Origin: Cytobacillus stercorigallinarum
GTDB lineage: Bacteria > Bacillota > Bacilli > Bacillales > Cytobacillaceae
Direction: 5' to 3'
Length of the DNA stretch: 64,000 nucleotides
Assembly: GCF_014836495.1 (NCBI RefSeq)
Contig: NZ_JACSQT010000011.1
Coordinates: 1-64,000, forward strand
Part shown: one piece after another, positions 1-8,057 of the stretch
Position numbering within the stretch: the first letter of the stretch is position 1
Layout: every line of letters starts with the position of its first letter
Program-made: the position numbers and the translations under genes
The notes under the pieces: model-generated
Told to the model about the DNA's origin: nothing
Databases searched by the model: none
Seen by the model: the letters and a program-made list of their open reading frames with translations, nothing else

Positions 1-205
1 TTTCAGCTTTTCCGTTGCTCATCTCTCTGGCTCTTTTCTTTTTAGCAACGATTTCAGCTTTTCCGTTGCTCACCTCTATCGCTTCTTTCTTTTTAGCAAC
101 GATTTCGGCTTTTCCGTTGCTCACCTCTCTGGCTCTTTTCTTTTTAGCAACGATTTCAGCTTTTGCATTGCTCATCTCTATCTCTTTCTCCTTTTTAGCA
201 ACGAT
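1..205. repeat. 51-bp tandem repeat array 1
   Basis: Four consecutive 51-bp units start at 1, 52, 103 and 154; the array probably continues left of the window. Each unit holds the 7-bp arms CGTTGCT and AGCAACG (13-19 and 44-50 in unit 1), separated alternately by 24 nt and 13 nt, so each arm can pair with either neighbour. The + strand between arms is pyrimidine-rich. Unit 4 has a damaged left arm (GCATTGCT). Because 51 is a multiple of three, frames stay open across the array, but no ribosome site or protein family is seen. I read it as non-coding. Confidence 0.9.
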
Positions 206-256
206 TCCTGATTTTCTTTATTATTATTTCGGGCAAAAGACGGGGAGAACCGAAAT

Positions 257-284
257 GATGCCACCCTAATCATAGGGTGGCATC
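257..284. terminator. Perfect 12-bp hairpin after array 1
   Basis: GATGCCACCCTA (257-268) pairs perfectly with TAGGGTGGCATC (273-284) around a 4-nt loop. It lies between array 1 and the inverted-repeat element. The flanks are A/T-rich but have only short T runs, so it may be a weak bidirectional terminator or part of the repeat flank. Confidence 0.5.
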
Positions 285-309
285 GAAATTTCTATATAGA
301 AAAGGTGTC

Positions 310-421
310 TAGTCAATTATTGTCCATAATGGATATATATAGCTCAGCACATCGGAAAGGGGGTCCATAGGCGAGAGCGAAAAAATATGGATGGTGTGTA
401 TATAGGACAATAATTGCTAGA
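310..421. repeat. Imperfect palindromic element with inverted-repeat ends
   Basis: CAATTATTGTCC (314-325) is repeated inverted as GGACAATAATTG (405-416), and CTAG occurs just outside both arms. The interior has a second nested pair, TCCATA and TATGGA (about 364-369 and 388-393), with a GC-rich middle. No coding sequence fits. It could be a small non-autonomous transposable remnant (MITE-like) or a structured RNA. A separate small hairpin with a TTTT loop lies at 426-443, near the end of the next gene. Confidence 0.5.
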
Positions 422-460
422 GTACTATCATCTTTTGATGATAACCCTAATCCTGCGATA

Positions 461-1444
461 TTATTTAGATACATCTTCTTGTAAGGCTTTTAAAAATTCC
501 ACACGGCTATTTGCTGGGCCGCCTTCTAATAATGGATCAATCGTATTCACATATACTTGATCTTCTTTAAACGCAGTTATATTTTTCACAATCGGATCGT
601 TCTGTAAATCTTCTAAAGCGCTTTTCGCCTCTGCATTTTCGCTTTCAGCAAATTGTATGAATAGGTGGTCAGGATTCATATCTGCTAACTGCTCAATTGA
701 AAGTTGTGCTTGGTTCTCTGCTGCTTCAATCTCTGCTGGTACTTCTAATCCTAATTCACTATATAAGACAGGATTGACGAATACATCTTGTGGATAGACA
801 AATACTTGACCTGCGCGAATACGTACAGCAGCTACCTTTTTGCCTTCTAATTCACCAGCAATAGATGTTTTTGCAGTTTCTACATCTTCTTTATATGCAT
901 TTAATATTTCTTCTGCTTTATCTTCTTTTCCAGAAATCTCACCCATTAATTTTAAATTTGCTTCCCAATCAGTGGAAATATAAGAAACAGGAATGGTCGT
1001 AGCAATTTTCTCTAATTTCTCTGTTACATCTGCAGGGAATTTAGATGTTGCTAAAATAACATCTGGTTGTAACTCAAGCACTTTTTCAAAGTTCGGTTGT
1101 CTTTTTTCACCGATAGATTCAGCTTTATCTGTGATAGAAGTATAAATTTCAGGAAATTCTCCTCCAACTGAAATAGCACCCACTGGATGTACATCTAATA
1201 CTAACGCATCTTCCATTGCTTCCATGGCACCAGTAATTACGATTCGCTCTGCATTAGCAGGGATTTCGTATGATTTACCTAAGTACTCAATTGTTTTTGT
1301 ACCATCTTCACTGTTTTCTTCGGTTTTTGCATCTTCTTCTTCTTTGTTGGAAGCATTTGACTCTTCACTACTACCTCCACCACAAGCGGCTAATACTAAC
1401 ATGATGAACATCATTAAACTAGCTAAAATCCACTTTCGATTCAC
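461..1444 (-). CDS. Iron-chelate ABC transporter substrate-binding lipoprotein (FhuD/FecB type)
   Basis: This 327-residue protein binds a ferric-chelate outside the membrane and hands it to an ABC permease. It starts with a lipoprotein signal whose lipobox ends LAAC (Cys at about 21), followed by an acidic Ser/Glu/Asn linker. The body fits the TroA/FhuD periplasmic-binding fold, including the segment on locating Asp-Val-Ile-Leu-Ala. The start is GTG, preceded by GGGAGAG. It lies 15 bp downstream of the flavin monooxygenase gene, so the two are probably co-transcribed from the Fur-boxed promoter at 2850. No permease or ATPase gene is adjacent, so it must borrow one encoded elsewhere. The exact siderophore cannot be read from the sequence. 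Confidence 0.88.
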   Translation of the reverse strand: MNRKWILASLMMFIMLVLAACGGGSSEESNASNKEEEDAKTEENSEDGTKTIEYLGKSYEIPANAERIVITGAMEAMEDALVLDVHPVGAISVGGEFPEIYTSITDKAESIGEKRQPNFEKVLELQPDVILATSKFPADVTEKLEKIATTIPVSYISTDWEANLKLMGEISGKEDKAEEILNAYKEDVETAKTSIAGELEGKKVAAVRIRAGQVFVYPQDVFVNPVLYSELGLEVPAEIEAAENQAQLSIEQLADMNPDHLFIQFAESENAEAKSALEDLQNDPIVKNITAFKEDQVYVNTIDPLLEGGPANSRVEFLKALQEDVSK

Positions 1445-1459
1445 TATTAATCTCTCCCT

Positions 1460-2770
1460 CTAGTTCTTCTGCTTTGTTAGATTTTTTATAAATGTATCGC
1501 TTTCATACTCTTCTCTGAACAATCCTTTTTCTACAAGTAATGGTAGTAGCTCATCGAAAAATAGTTGTAGTGAACTGATTGAACCACCAGGTAAAGCAAT
1601 AAAACCATCGATTGCTCCTTTATCCAACCAGTATTCAATCTGCTGTGCAGCTTCTTCGGCTGTGCCGATGATTATCCAATGAGCCGAACTGATAACCTCT
1701 GGTCTTGATAGTAATTGCTGAACTGTTGGTTCATTTTTGACAATATAATCTTTTAACAGTTCTGCATGTGTTTTGCTATGCATTTGTTGATTATCATGCG
1801 GTATGTTAGCTGCAGTTACTTTGTCTTCTTTAGCAAATCCACTCAGATCCACGCCTAGTATACGCCGAACCATTGCCAATTGTTGTTCATGACTCAGGTG
1901 TGCAAAAGCATCACGATATAGCGCATTTGCTTCAGCAGTTGTATTTCCTAAGAAAAGAGATAATCCTGGTAATACAGAGATGTCATCAGCGTCTCTACCT
2001 TTTGACATTGCACGATTGCGTAAATCTTGACGATAACTTATCGCTGATTCGATTGTAGGTGTGGCAGCAAAAATTCCTGATGCCACACCAGAAGCAAACT
2101 CACGCCCAGCATCAGAAGCACCTGCTTGAAATAATGGTAATTCTCCAGCAAGGTGAGCAGGTAAATTCAGTGGTCCCTTCACATCATAGAAATCGCCTTT
2201 ATAATCAATTGGATGAATTTTTTCTTTGTCAGCAAATATTCCTTCAGCCCGATCAACTAATAAAGCTTCAGCAGGGTAGCTCCTCCACAACTTACGAATA
2301 ACTTCTACGCTCTCCTTTGCGCGATTATACCTTTCCTCTGAAGAAGGCATATTCTTGTGGCCAAAATTATCTGCACCTTCAATGGAAGTGACAATATTCC
2401 ACCCTGCTCTTCCTCCACTTAATCGATGAAGTGTCTGTAATTGCCTTGCAATCACGTAGGGTGGGTTAAAAGTAGTCGAAACCGTTGTGACCAATCCAAT
2501 CTGACTTGTGTGCTCTGCCAGCATCGTCATCAACAATGTCGGATCTAACCCTCCCATCGCTGGTGAAACATTGACTCTTTCTGGATGCAAAAATAATGCG
2601 TCCGGTTTGAATACAAAGTCCAACTTTGCTTCTTCTGCCTTCTTCGTCAGCTCTATGTAAAAATCAGCAGAAAATATACGTTCTGCACTACTATCTTTTT
2701 TACGCCAACCCCAACCATTTAACCAAGTAGGTGATAATGATAAACCTATACAAAGGTGCTTCTCACTCAT
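1460..2770 (-). CDS. NtaA/SnaA/DszA-family FMN-dependent monooxygenase
   Basis: This 436-residue luciferase-like (LLM) flavin monooxygenase uses reduced FMN from a partner reductase and O2. The N-terminal start, the segment SGGRAGWNIVTS (about residues 118-129) and the length match the NtaA/SnaA/SoxA/DszA branch. Known members oxidise the chelators nitrilotriacetate and EDTA, sulfonated or thio compounds, or S-alkyl-cysteines. It is the first gene after a good Fur box and sits 15 bp ahead of an iron-chelate binding protein. That placement suggests it attacks an iron chelate or the ligand released from one. The substrate is inference; the family call is firm. Confidence 0.88.
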   Translation of the reverse strand: MSEKHLCIGLSLSPTWLNGWGWRKKDSSAERIFSADFYIELTKKAEEAKLDFVFKPDALFLHPERVNVSPAMGGLDPTLLMTMLAEHTSQIGLVTTVSTTFNPPYVIARQLQTLHRLSGGRAGWNIVTSIEGADNFGHKNMPSSEERYNRAKESVEVIRKLWRSYPAEALLVDRAEGIFADKEKIHPIDYKGDFYDVKGPLNLPAHLAGELPLFQAGASDAGREFASGVASGIFAATPTIESAISYRQDLRNRAMSKGRDADDISVLPGLSLFLGNTTAEANALYRDAFAHLSHEQQLAMVRRILGVDLSGFAKEDKVTAANIPHDNQQMHSKTHAELLKDYIVKNEPTVQQLLSRPEVISSAHWIIIGTAEEAAQQIEYWLDKGAIDGFIALPGGSISSLQLFFDELLPLLVEKGLFREEYESDTFIKNLTKQKN

Positions 2771-2849
2771 TACTTCTCAACCTTTCCTGAAGTTCCGGCT
2801 GCTACTCACATTCCCATAAAAAAACGTTTATTATTCAGAGATTTAGTTT

Positions 2850-2868
2850 GATAATGAGAATCATTTTC
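2850..2868 (-). promoter_or_regulatory. Fur box upstream of the monooxygenase operon
   Basis: GATAATGAGAATCATTTTC closely matches the 19-bp Fur consensus GATAATGATAATCATTATC. It contains the 7-1-7 palindrome TGAGAAT-C-ATTTTCA (2855-2869). It lies about 80 bp upstream of the monooxygenase start, as expected for iron-dependent repression. Confidence 0.85.
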
Positions 2869-2952
2869 ATTATAGGATGGAATGCAAAAAAAATCTAGTG
2901 TTATTTTGAAATTATTTGTTAATTTTTTCTTTTAGCTCAAATGTAAAAATAA

Positions 2953-2992
2953 AAGGTAGCCCTAACCAAGAATGGTTTTTATGGGCTACCTT
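2953..2992 (-). terminator. Rho-independent terminator after terC
   Basis: AAGGTAGCCC and GGGCTACCTT form a perfect 10-bp stem with a 20-nt loop. On the minus strand it is followed by TTATTTTTA. It ends the TerC transcript before the Fur-boxed promoter. Confidence 0.85.
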
Positions 2993-3030
2993 AGTGTTAT
3001 TTCAAGCAACAAAGTATTAACATGAAATTG

Positions 3031-3789
3031 TTATGTTTTCCCTTTAGATGAAAACCAACCAATTACCCCGATAGCAACAAGAATACCATAAAATATCACC
3101 TGCCAAGGTGTAGAATGAGCCAAGCCTTTAGGTAACCAAGCAATGTCTTCGTGGGATAAAACCATTACTAGTAGCTTGATCCCTACCCAACCGACAATCA
3201 AATAAGCGGCACCCTCAAGGTTTGGACGTTTATGAAGTAAATCAACAAAGATATTAGCAGCAAAACGCATGATAATGACACCGATAAGTCCACCAATAAA
3301 TACGACAAGGAAATGACCTGTGTCCAGTCCACCAATATGACCCCAATCTGTTTTAGGTAAGGTGACACCAAGAGCAACGGCGGCTAAAATAGAGTCAATG
3401 GCAAAGACTAAGTCCGCACATTCTACTTTAAAGACAGTCCACCAGAACTCTTTCTGTGTAGCTTCTTCTAATACTTCATCTTGTTGTTGCGTATGATTGT
3501 GCTTTTTCTCTCTAAACCAAGTATATAAATTTTTAATTGACATGATTAATAAGTATATCGCGCCTAATGCTTGAACTTGCCAGACGTTCACTAAGAAAGA
3601 AATAATAAATAATGACCCGAAACGAAGGACCATTGCACCGACTAAGCCATAAAATAATGCTTTTTTCCGTTGTTCCTCAGGTAAATGACTGACCATTAAT
3701 GCTAATACGACCGCATTATCCGCAGCAAGCAATCCTTCAAGGCAGATAATAACGAGTAATACACCTAAATACGGTAATAGCAGCTCCAA
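3031..3789 (-). CDS. TerC family integral membrane protein (YkoY-like)
   Basis: This 252-residue polytopic membrane protein belongs to the TerC/YkoY family, implicated in Mn2+ (or other metal) handling, often during protein secretion. Near the N-terminus it shows the family signature GLEGLLAADNAVVLALMV, with an acidic membrane residue and the ADN motif, then HLPEEQRKKALFYG. A second acidic block, CADLVFAIDSILAA, lies mid-protein. I chose the TTG start at 3789. It follows AAAAGGGGAG with good spacing and gives the usual family length. The same frame is open further upstream, but that stretch is GC-rich leader and encodes no membrane-protein sequence. It forms a single-gene unit with its own terminator. 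Confidence 0.85.
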   Translation of the reverse strand: MELLLPYLGVLLVIICLEGLLAADNAVVLALMVSHLPEEQRKKALFYGLVGAMVLRFGSLFIISFLVNVWQVQALGAIYLLIMSIKNLYTWFREKKHNHTQQQDEVLEEATQKEFWWTVFKVECADLVFAIDSILAAVALGVTLPKTDWGHIGGLDTGHFLVVFIGGLIGVIIMRFAANIFVDLLHKRPNLEGAAYLIVGWVGIKLLVMVLSHEDIAWLPKGLAHSTPWQVIFYGILVAIGVIGWFSSKGKT

Positions 3790-3960
3790 TCCTTTCGACT
3801 CCCCTTTTTTTATTAAACGTATAAAAAGTTTGTTCACACATGAAGCGGTAGCCAAACAAAGAAATCCCATAGCGAGATATTCAGGCTCGGGGGATTCCCA
3901 TGTTCTCTCCCTAAACGGCAAATGTCTTTTATACTGTCTCTACAGTTACTGCCTACTTAT
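3790..3960 (-). ncRNA. GC-rich structured leader of the terC-like gene (possible cis-regulatory RNA)
   Basis: The minus-strand leader is clearly more GC-rich than its surroundings and contains several self-complementary blocks, for example CGAG and CTCG nine bases apart and a CCCCC run that can pair with upstream Gs. YkoY-type genes in Bacillus often carry the Mn2+-sensing yybP-ykoY riboswitch. I could not find that aptamer's conserved GGGGAGUAG core here, so the class is unassigned. An open frame through it is read as accidental. Confidence 0.4.
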
Positions 3961-4124
3961 TTTTCCTAAATTCCTCGATTTCAACCTATTAATTCTCTCT
4001 ACATTTGTTACTCATAAAAAAATTTTAGTGAAATTACGGGTGATAAACCTTTTTAGAAAAGACAGAGTTGGTCACTGTTTAAATAAAGATAGATGCGCTA
4101 ATAATAAATTCAAACAATAAAAAA

Positions 4125-4162
4125 CGCACACAAATTCTGTTTACATAACAGAACTGTGTACG
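4125..4162. terminator. Terminator downstream of the 561-residue membrane protein gene
   Basis: CGCACACAAATTCTG (4125-4139) pairs with CAGAACTGTGTACG (4149-4162), with few mismatches. On the minus strand a run of six Ts follows, so it ends the gene at 4179. Confidence 0.8.
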
Positions 4163-4178
4163 CTTTTGTAAAACATTA

Positions 4179-5861
4179 TTATTCTAATCCACTAATGGCC
4201 ATTTCTTTAACAGGTAAAAACATTTCACCTGTATTTAAATAGGTCATCTCTACCTCATCATCTTCTTGCAAATAGATCGCTAGCGGATTGTTTTCAGTAG
4301 AGGCAATGAAATTCTTACCATCTTCCAAAAGGAAGGAAACGTTTGTCGATTCTCCTACCCTTTCTTTATAGACCCTCACTACTTTTCCTGTTAATTGGAC
4401 TTCTTCAGCACTAGAGGTTCCTTCCACACTTCCACTACCACGTTGTAGTGCTGTTTTATATTGCTTCAATGCATCATTTGGTGTACTAGCATAAACAGCA
4501 ATTTCCGGATTCGCAGCTGAAACGATAAAATAGTTTTGCAAGAAGCCATTTGTATCTAATACCGGTGTTAACCAGCTTGCTTCACCATAGAAATTATATA
4601 GTATTGGCATTTTACCATACCATTTTTTCTCAATGAATTTCTTTTCGATAATTTGTAATGCGCCTTGTGAATCCATATAAGATTCTTCAAGATTCCCCGT
4701 ATAATAAGTCGCTTCACCTGTTCGAGAATTCGTCAAAGAATATCCTAGCATTGAGTCAACGCCCTCTTTCGGACTGGTGAAATCAGTGAAATAGTACATA
4801 TCGCCTTTTTCATCAAATATAGGACTCACATTCGCTTCTGTACCTTCATCTGATGGTAACTTCACATCAGATTTTCCAAATAAACTATTCCAGTAGCCAT
4901 TCACATATTTTCCGAAGTAGCTATTATGCAAGCTAACTGTCTCCGGCGAAACAGCTCCGTCTATAAAAGCAGGTACATCTTTTAATTTATATTGCTTCGC
5001 AGCTCCTGTTAACGGGTCAACCATCACGATTCCAAGTGGATTAAAACCGTTTCTTGCGCTAATAAATTCACCATATGTGCGAATATAAAAAGGCTTACCA
5101 TCATCATCAATTTCTAATTGCACATCACCATAGAAAATATAATCAGGGTACTGCAATCGAATTTGACGATAAATATCTTTGTTTAAGAAAGAAGAGGGTG
5201 TATAAGCCATTTCCGATTGAATAAACTTTGGATTGGCACTAGAGTCTGTTGCACTTACAGTAAAATATCCTGGTGTAGTATCACCTTGGATCCATTTAAA
5301 GAAACCGGAAAATTCAACGGGTGCAATATACACATATTGCCCATCTACTTTTTGTATTTGTAAACTCCCTAGTTCATAATAGCTCGTGTTCGGCACTTGC
5401 CCAAAAGCTTTCTTCATTTTATTACGAGCAAAATCAGGCGGCACACTAGCAGGTGTCTCATTTTCATCAAATGTTTCAATTTCTTCTTCGACCTGCATTT
5501 GTGCTTTTTCAAATTTTTTATCTGCATTAAAAACAAATGCGAACGACATATAAGCGATAGTTATGATACCTATTAAACCTAGTACTAATTTAACCTTACG
5601 TTCCATACCTTTAGCAAAGAAACCGCCAAGTACAGCTAACACAGTGAAACCGATAACAAGACCACTAATGTTGCGATCTAAATTAGTGAAATAATAAATA
5701 CTAAAGACAATAATAAAGAGGAGAACGAAGATAAAAAGGAACCCGTTAAATGAAGGGCTTTTTTGCTTTTCATCCCCCTTTTGAAATAAAGATAAGATTG
5801 GAAACAAAATAACTGTGCTTACCACAGCAATTATGAGTGAGAATATAATCAGTTCTCCCAT
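4179..5861 (-). CDS. Membrane protein with large extracytoplasmic domain, function unknown
   Basis: I do not recognise a characterised function. The 560-residue protein has about four hydrophobic segments in its first 125 residues. A Glu-rich linker follows, then about 430 residues of mixed beta-rich sequence with many Tyr, Gly and Ser residues, typical of a secreted domain. The last 70 residues look like a small OB-like or barrel domain. I chose the ATG at 5861 because AAAGGGG lies 7 nt upstream; a start eight codons earlier has no ribosome site. It diverges from the polysaccharide deacetylase gene, and a cell-envelope role is only a guess from that. Confidence 0.75.
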   Translation of the reverse strand: MGELIIFSLIIAVVSTVILFPILSLFQKGDEKQKSPSFNGFLFIFVLLFIIVFSIYYFTNLDRNISGLVIGFTVLAVLGGFFAKGMERKVKLVLGLIGIITIAYMSFAFVFNADKKFEKAQMQVEEEIETFDENETPASVPPDFARNKMKKAFGQVPNTSYYELGSLQIQKVDGQYVYIAPVEFSGFFKWIQGDTTPGYFTVSATDSSANPKFIQSEMAYTPSSFLNKDIYRQIRLQYPDYIFYGDVQLEIDDDGKPFYIRTYGEFISARNGFNPLGIVMVDPLTGAAKQYKLKDVPAFIDGAVSPETVSLHNSYFGKYVNGYWNSLFGKSDVKLPSDEGTEANVSPIFDEKGDMYYFTDFTSPKEGVDSMLGYSLTNSRTGEATYYTGNLEESYMDSQGALQIIEKKFIEKKWYGKMPILYNFYGEASWLTPVLDTNGFLQNYFIVSAANPEIAVYASTPNDALKQYKTALQRGSGSVEGTSSAEEVQLTGKVVRVYKERVGESTNVSFLLEDGKNFIASTENNPLAIYLQEDDEVEMTYLNTGEMFLPVKEMAISGLE

Positions 5862-5946
5862 GGAGTATCCCCTTTCGTAATACAATGTTCTACTATGTTA
5901 TACGGGTCTACACGGAAATAGTTTCAGTCCTTTTTCATTTTTTTGT

Positions 5947-5952
5947 TATAAT
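5947..5952 (+). promoter_or_regulatory. Candidate -10 box for the deacetylase gene
   Basis: A perfect TATAAT lies 39 bp before the ATG at 5991. The -35 region is weak (TTCAGT-like about 18 bp upstream). An ATG at 5961 would begin almost at the transcription start, which argues for the later start. Confidence 0.4.
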
Positions 5953-5990
5953 CAAGGCTAATGAAAACTAAAAATGTGAGGAAAAGTAGT

Positions 5991-6689
5991 ATGAGAAAAA
6001 AAACATACCTTAAGATCATTCTATCTTTACTGTTGCTTTGCCTGCTTTTATTCGGCAGCTATCAATTAATGAATGCAAGATCGTATCAAATATTCGGAAA
6101 CATAACAAATAGCATTGAAACCGATGAAAAAGTAGTGGCTCTTACTTTCGATGATGGTCCAACTCAGAATGTGGACCAGATTCTCCCCCTTCTCCAACAA
6201 TACGATGCAAAGGCCACTTTCTTTCTAATTGGTCAAGATATAGAGAAGTTTCCCGAAGAAACGAAAGCAATAATTGAAGCTGGTCATCAAGTTGGTAATC
6301 ATACCTTTTCACATGCAAGAATGATTTTCAAGTCACCGACATTTATTGAAGAGGAAATTGATAAAACCGATGAGCTCATCCGTGAAGCAGGATATAAAGG
6401 CGAGATAGACTTTAGGCCACCTAACGGCAAAAAATTAGTTTTCTTACCTTATTTTCTCAAACAACAAGAAAAAGAAACCATTACTTGGAATATAGAACCT
6501 GATACTTTTTTCACTACACCAGAAGAAAAAATCGACTATGTATTAGAAGAAATCCAGCCAGGTTCTATTATTCTCCTTCATCCAATGTATGATCAATCTG
6601 GTGACGAACTTCAAGTGATCGAAGAAATTTTAAGAGCGTTAACAAAAGAAGGCTATCGATTTGTTACTGTCGATGAGCTACAAGCATGA
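5991..6689 (+). CDS. Polysaccharide deacetylase (NodB domain), membrane-anchored
   Basis: This 232-residue carbohydrate esterase family 4 protein removes N- or O-acetyl groups from a polysaccharide such as peptidoglycan or chitooligosaccharide. It has a basic N-terminus, one signal/anchor helix, then a NodB domain. LTFDDGP (Asp pair at about 54-55) and NHTFSH (His at 104 and 108) supply the metal ligands. RPPNGKK and ILLHPM match the later active-site motifs. The start at 5991 has GTGAGGA eight bases upstream. An in-frame ATG at 5961 lacks a ribosome site and lies next to the -10 box. All key residues are present, so it is probably active. Confidence 0.92.
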   Translation: MRKKTYLKIILSLLLLCLLLFGSYQLMNARSYQIFGNITNSIETDEKVVALTFDDGPTQNVDQILPLLQQYDAKATFFLIGQDIEKFPEETKAIIEAGHQVGNHTFSHARMIFKSPTFIEEEIDKTDELIREAGYKGEIDFRPPNGKKLVFLPYFLKQQEKETITWNIEPDTFFTTPEEKIDYVLEEIQPGSIILLHPMYDQSGDELQVIEEILRALTKEGYRFVTVDELQA

Positions 6690-6693
6690 GAAT

Positions 6694-6718
6694 GAAGAGG
6701 GCATAAACCTTCCTCTTC
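6694..6718 (+). terminator. Terminator of the deacetylase gene
   Basis: GAAGAGG and CCTCTTC form a 7-bp stem with an 11-nt loop, starting 5 bp after the stop codon. It is followed by AAGATG and a T7 run. Confidence 0.75.
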
Positions 6719-6769
6719 AAGATGTTTTTTTACCCTTCATTCTATCTATTAAGAAGCTTGTACTAAAAT

Positions 6770-6810
6770 AAAGGGCTGGTATACCAATGATTAGATAAAG
6801 CCAGCCCTTT
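6770..6810. terminator. Second hairpin between convergent genes
   Basis: AAAGGGCTGG (6770-6779) and CCAGCCCTTT (6801-6810) are perfect 10-bp arms around 21 nt. Its position between convergent genes suggests a terminator serving the HExxH gene on the minus strand, where a T-rich tail follows. Confidence 0.65.
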
Positions 6811-6882
6811 GGCATAAAAAGGTTATAGAAATAAGTAAATAATACCACCCAGCTAAATAGGAGCGTAAAATAAGCTAACTTT

Positions 6883-7839
6883 TTAATGACTAGTCTTACC
6901 TCCTGTCTCTAACCTATTCAACCTATCTGTATGTTGACAATATAGCTTTTTCCCATATTGACTGATTTCCTTATAATGAATACTCAACCATTTATGCATA
7001 TCTTTTTGTTCATTTTTTTGAAAAAAATATGTAGATAGTTGTTGCATAATTTGATAAGATGCATTGTTATGTGGAATATCATTATTTATGGCGTGTTGAA
7101 TTAACCTTTCTAGGAAACGATGATCTGAATAATAGATGAGCTCGATTAATTTTGCACGATATTCCAGCTCCTTCCCACTTAAGTTTGGGTAATGTTTAAA
7201 ATCGTTGTAATGTTGAGCTTCATGCTTGAAAAATGAAACAAGGAACCGATCTTCATTTAAACATTCTCTGTAGCGAGGAAGTATACAATAGATCCCTTCC
7301 TCCGAAGCCCATCCACCTGCTCCTATTTCTCCAAAAGTGGCAAAGTCTAGCCAACCCATCATCAAAAAATCATCGAGGAAAAATACTTGAACCGTTTCTA
7401 TTTCTTTTAAAAGTTCAACATCTACCTTTTTACTTTCTGTAGATTGCCAAATATATGGACCATAATGTGGTGAAGTCCTTCCTCCAAGGAATGAATACCC
7501 TTTGAGCTTAAATTTCTGTTTCAACTCATCCTCTACTTCTTCCATCGACTTCGCTTGGCTAGATATTGATTTACTTAAATCTATTAATAGTTTACCTTCT
7601 GCTTGGTGAACAGCTTTTCTACAGGTTAGAACATCGATAAAATAGCTTTGATAACAATTGACTACATATTCTATCCACTTATCAACATGTTGAAAAGGTT
7701 CATTCTTCTGAAAGAAACGTTGTTGATAATTTTTTAACATCGTTTCCTCTTCTAACGTACGATTCTCCTTTTCTATTAATTGTTGATAGATTTGTGTTAT
7801 CTCACCCTGAATACAGAGTTGATAGAGTAAATGCGCCAT
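6883..7839 (-). CDS. Uncharacterised protein with an HExxH zincin-like motif
   Basis: I do not recognise a named family for this 318-residue protein. It has no signal peptide and no membrane helix, and is probably cytosolic. Around residue 210 it reads KHEAQHYNDF, a perfect HExxH zinc-metalloprotease signature. About 20 residues later GKELEYRAKLIEL offers a Glu that could be the third zinc ligand in a gluzincin arrangement. The N-terminal half is helical and Gln/Glu-rich. The start has GGAGG 7 nt upstream. No neighbour suggests a substrate. The motif is seen directly; protease activity is inferred. Confidence 0.7.
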   Translation of the reverse strand: MAHLLYQLCIQGEITQIYQQLIEKENRTLEEETMLKNYQQRFFQKNEPFQHVDKWIEYVVNCYQSYFIDVLTCRKAVHQAEGKLLIDLSKSISSQAKSMEEVEDELKQKFKLKGYSFLGGRTSPHYGPYIWQSTESKKVDVELLKEIETVQVFFLDDFLMMGWLDFATFGEIGAGGWASEEGIYCILPRYRECLNEDRFLVSFFKHEAQHYNDFKHYPNLSGKELEYRAKLIELIYYSDHRFLERLIQHAINNDIPHNNASYQIMQQLSTYFFQKNEQKDMHKWLSIHYKEISQYGKKLYCQHTDRLNRLETGGKTSH

Positions 7840-8003
7840 CTAAAAACCTCCATTTGCTGTTCTTCCTATGTGGGATTCGACATTATTCTTCTATTACCTT
7901 CAATATTCGTATCAGTTCAACTATGTAATTTACCTACGGATAATTCTAATATGATTGCCTCCCTCAAACGACCGATTGTAGATTTCAAACAAATGGTGCA
8001 AAA

Positions 8004-8040
8004 CAAACGAGCAAATCTTTTAATAGCCTTTGCCCGTTTG
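8004..8040 (-). terminator. Terminator of the macrolide phosphotransferase gene
   Basis: CAAACGAGCAAA and TTTGCCCGTTTG form a 12-bp stem with one wobble pair and a 13-nt loop. The minus strand continues TTTT. It lies 18 bp after the stop codon. Confidence 0.75.
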
Positions 8041-8057
8041 TCGAGTCTACCTAGGGT

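Noticed and set aside
1-205. CRISPR array
   Set aside because: In all three arrays the whole 51-bp unit repeats, including the parts between arms. There are no unique spacers and no cas genes.
15-269. An 84-codon repetitive hydrophobic frame through array 1
   Set aside because: Repeat shadow, with no ribosome site and no anchor or export logic.
3790-3921. N-terminal extension of the TerC-like protein
   Set aside because: The 44 extra residues are not membrane-like or family-like, and the DNA is GC-rich leader. A proper ribosome site precedes the TTG at 3789.
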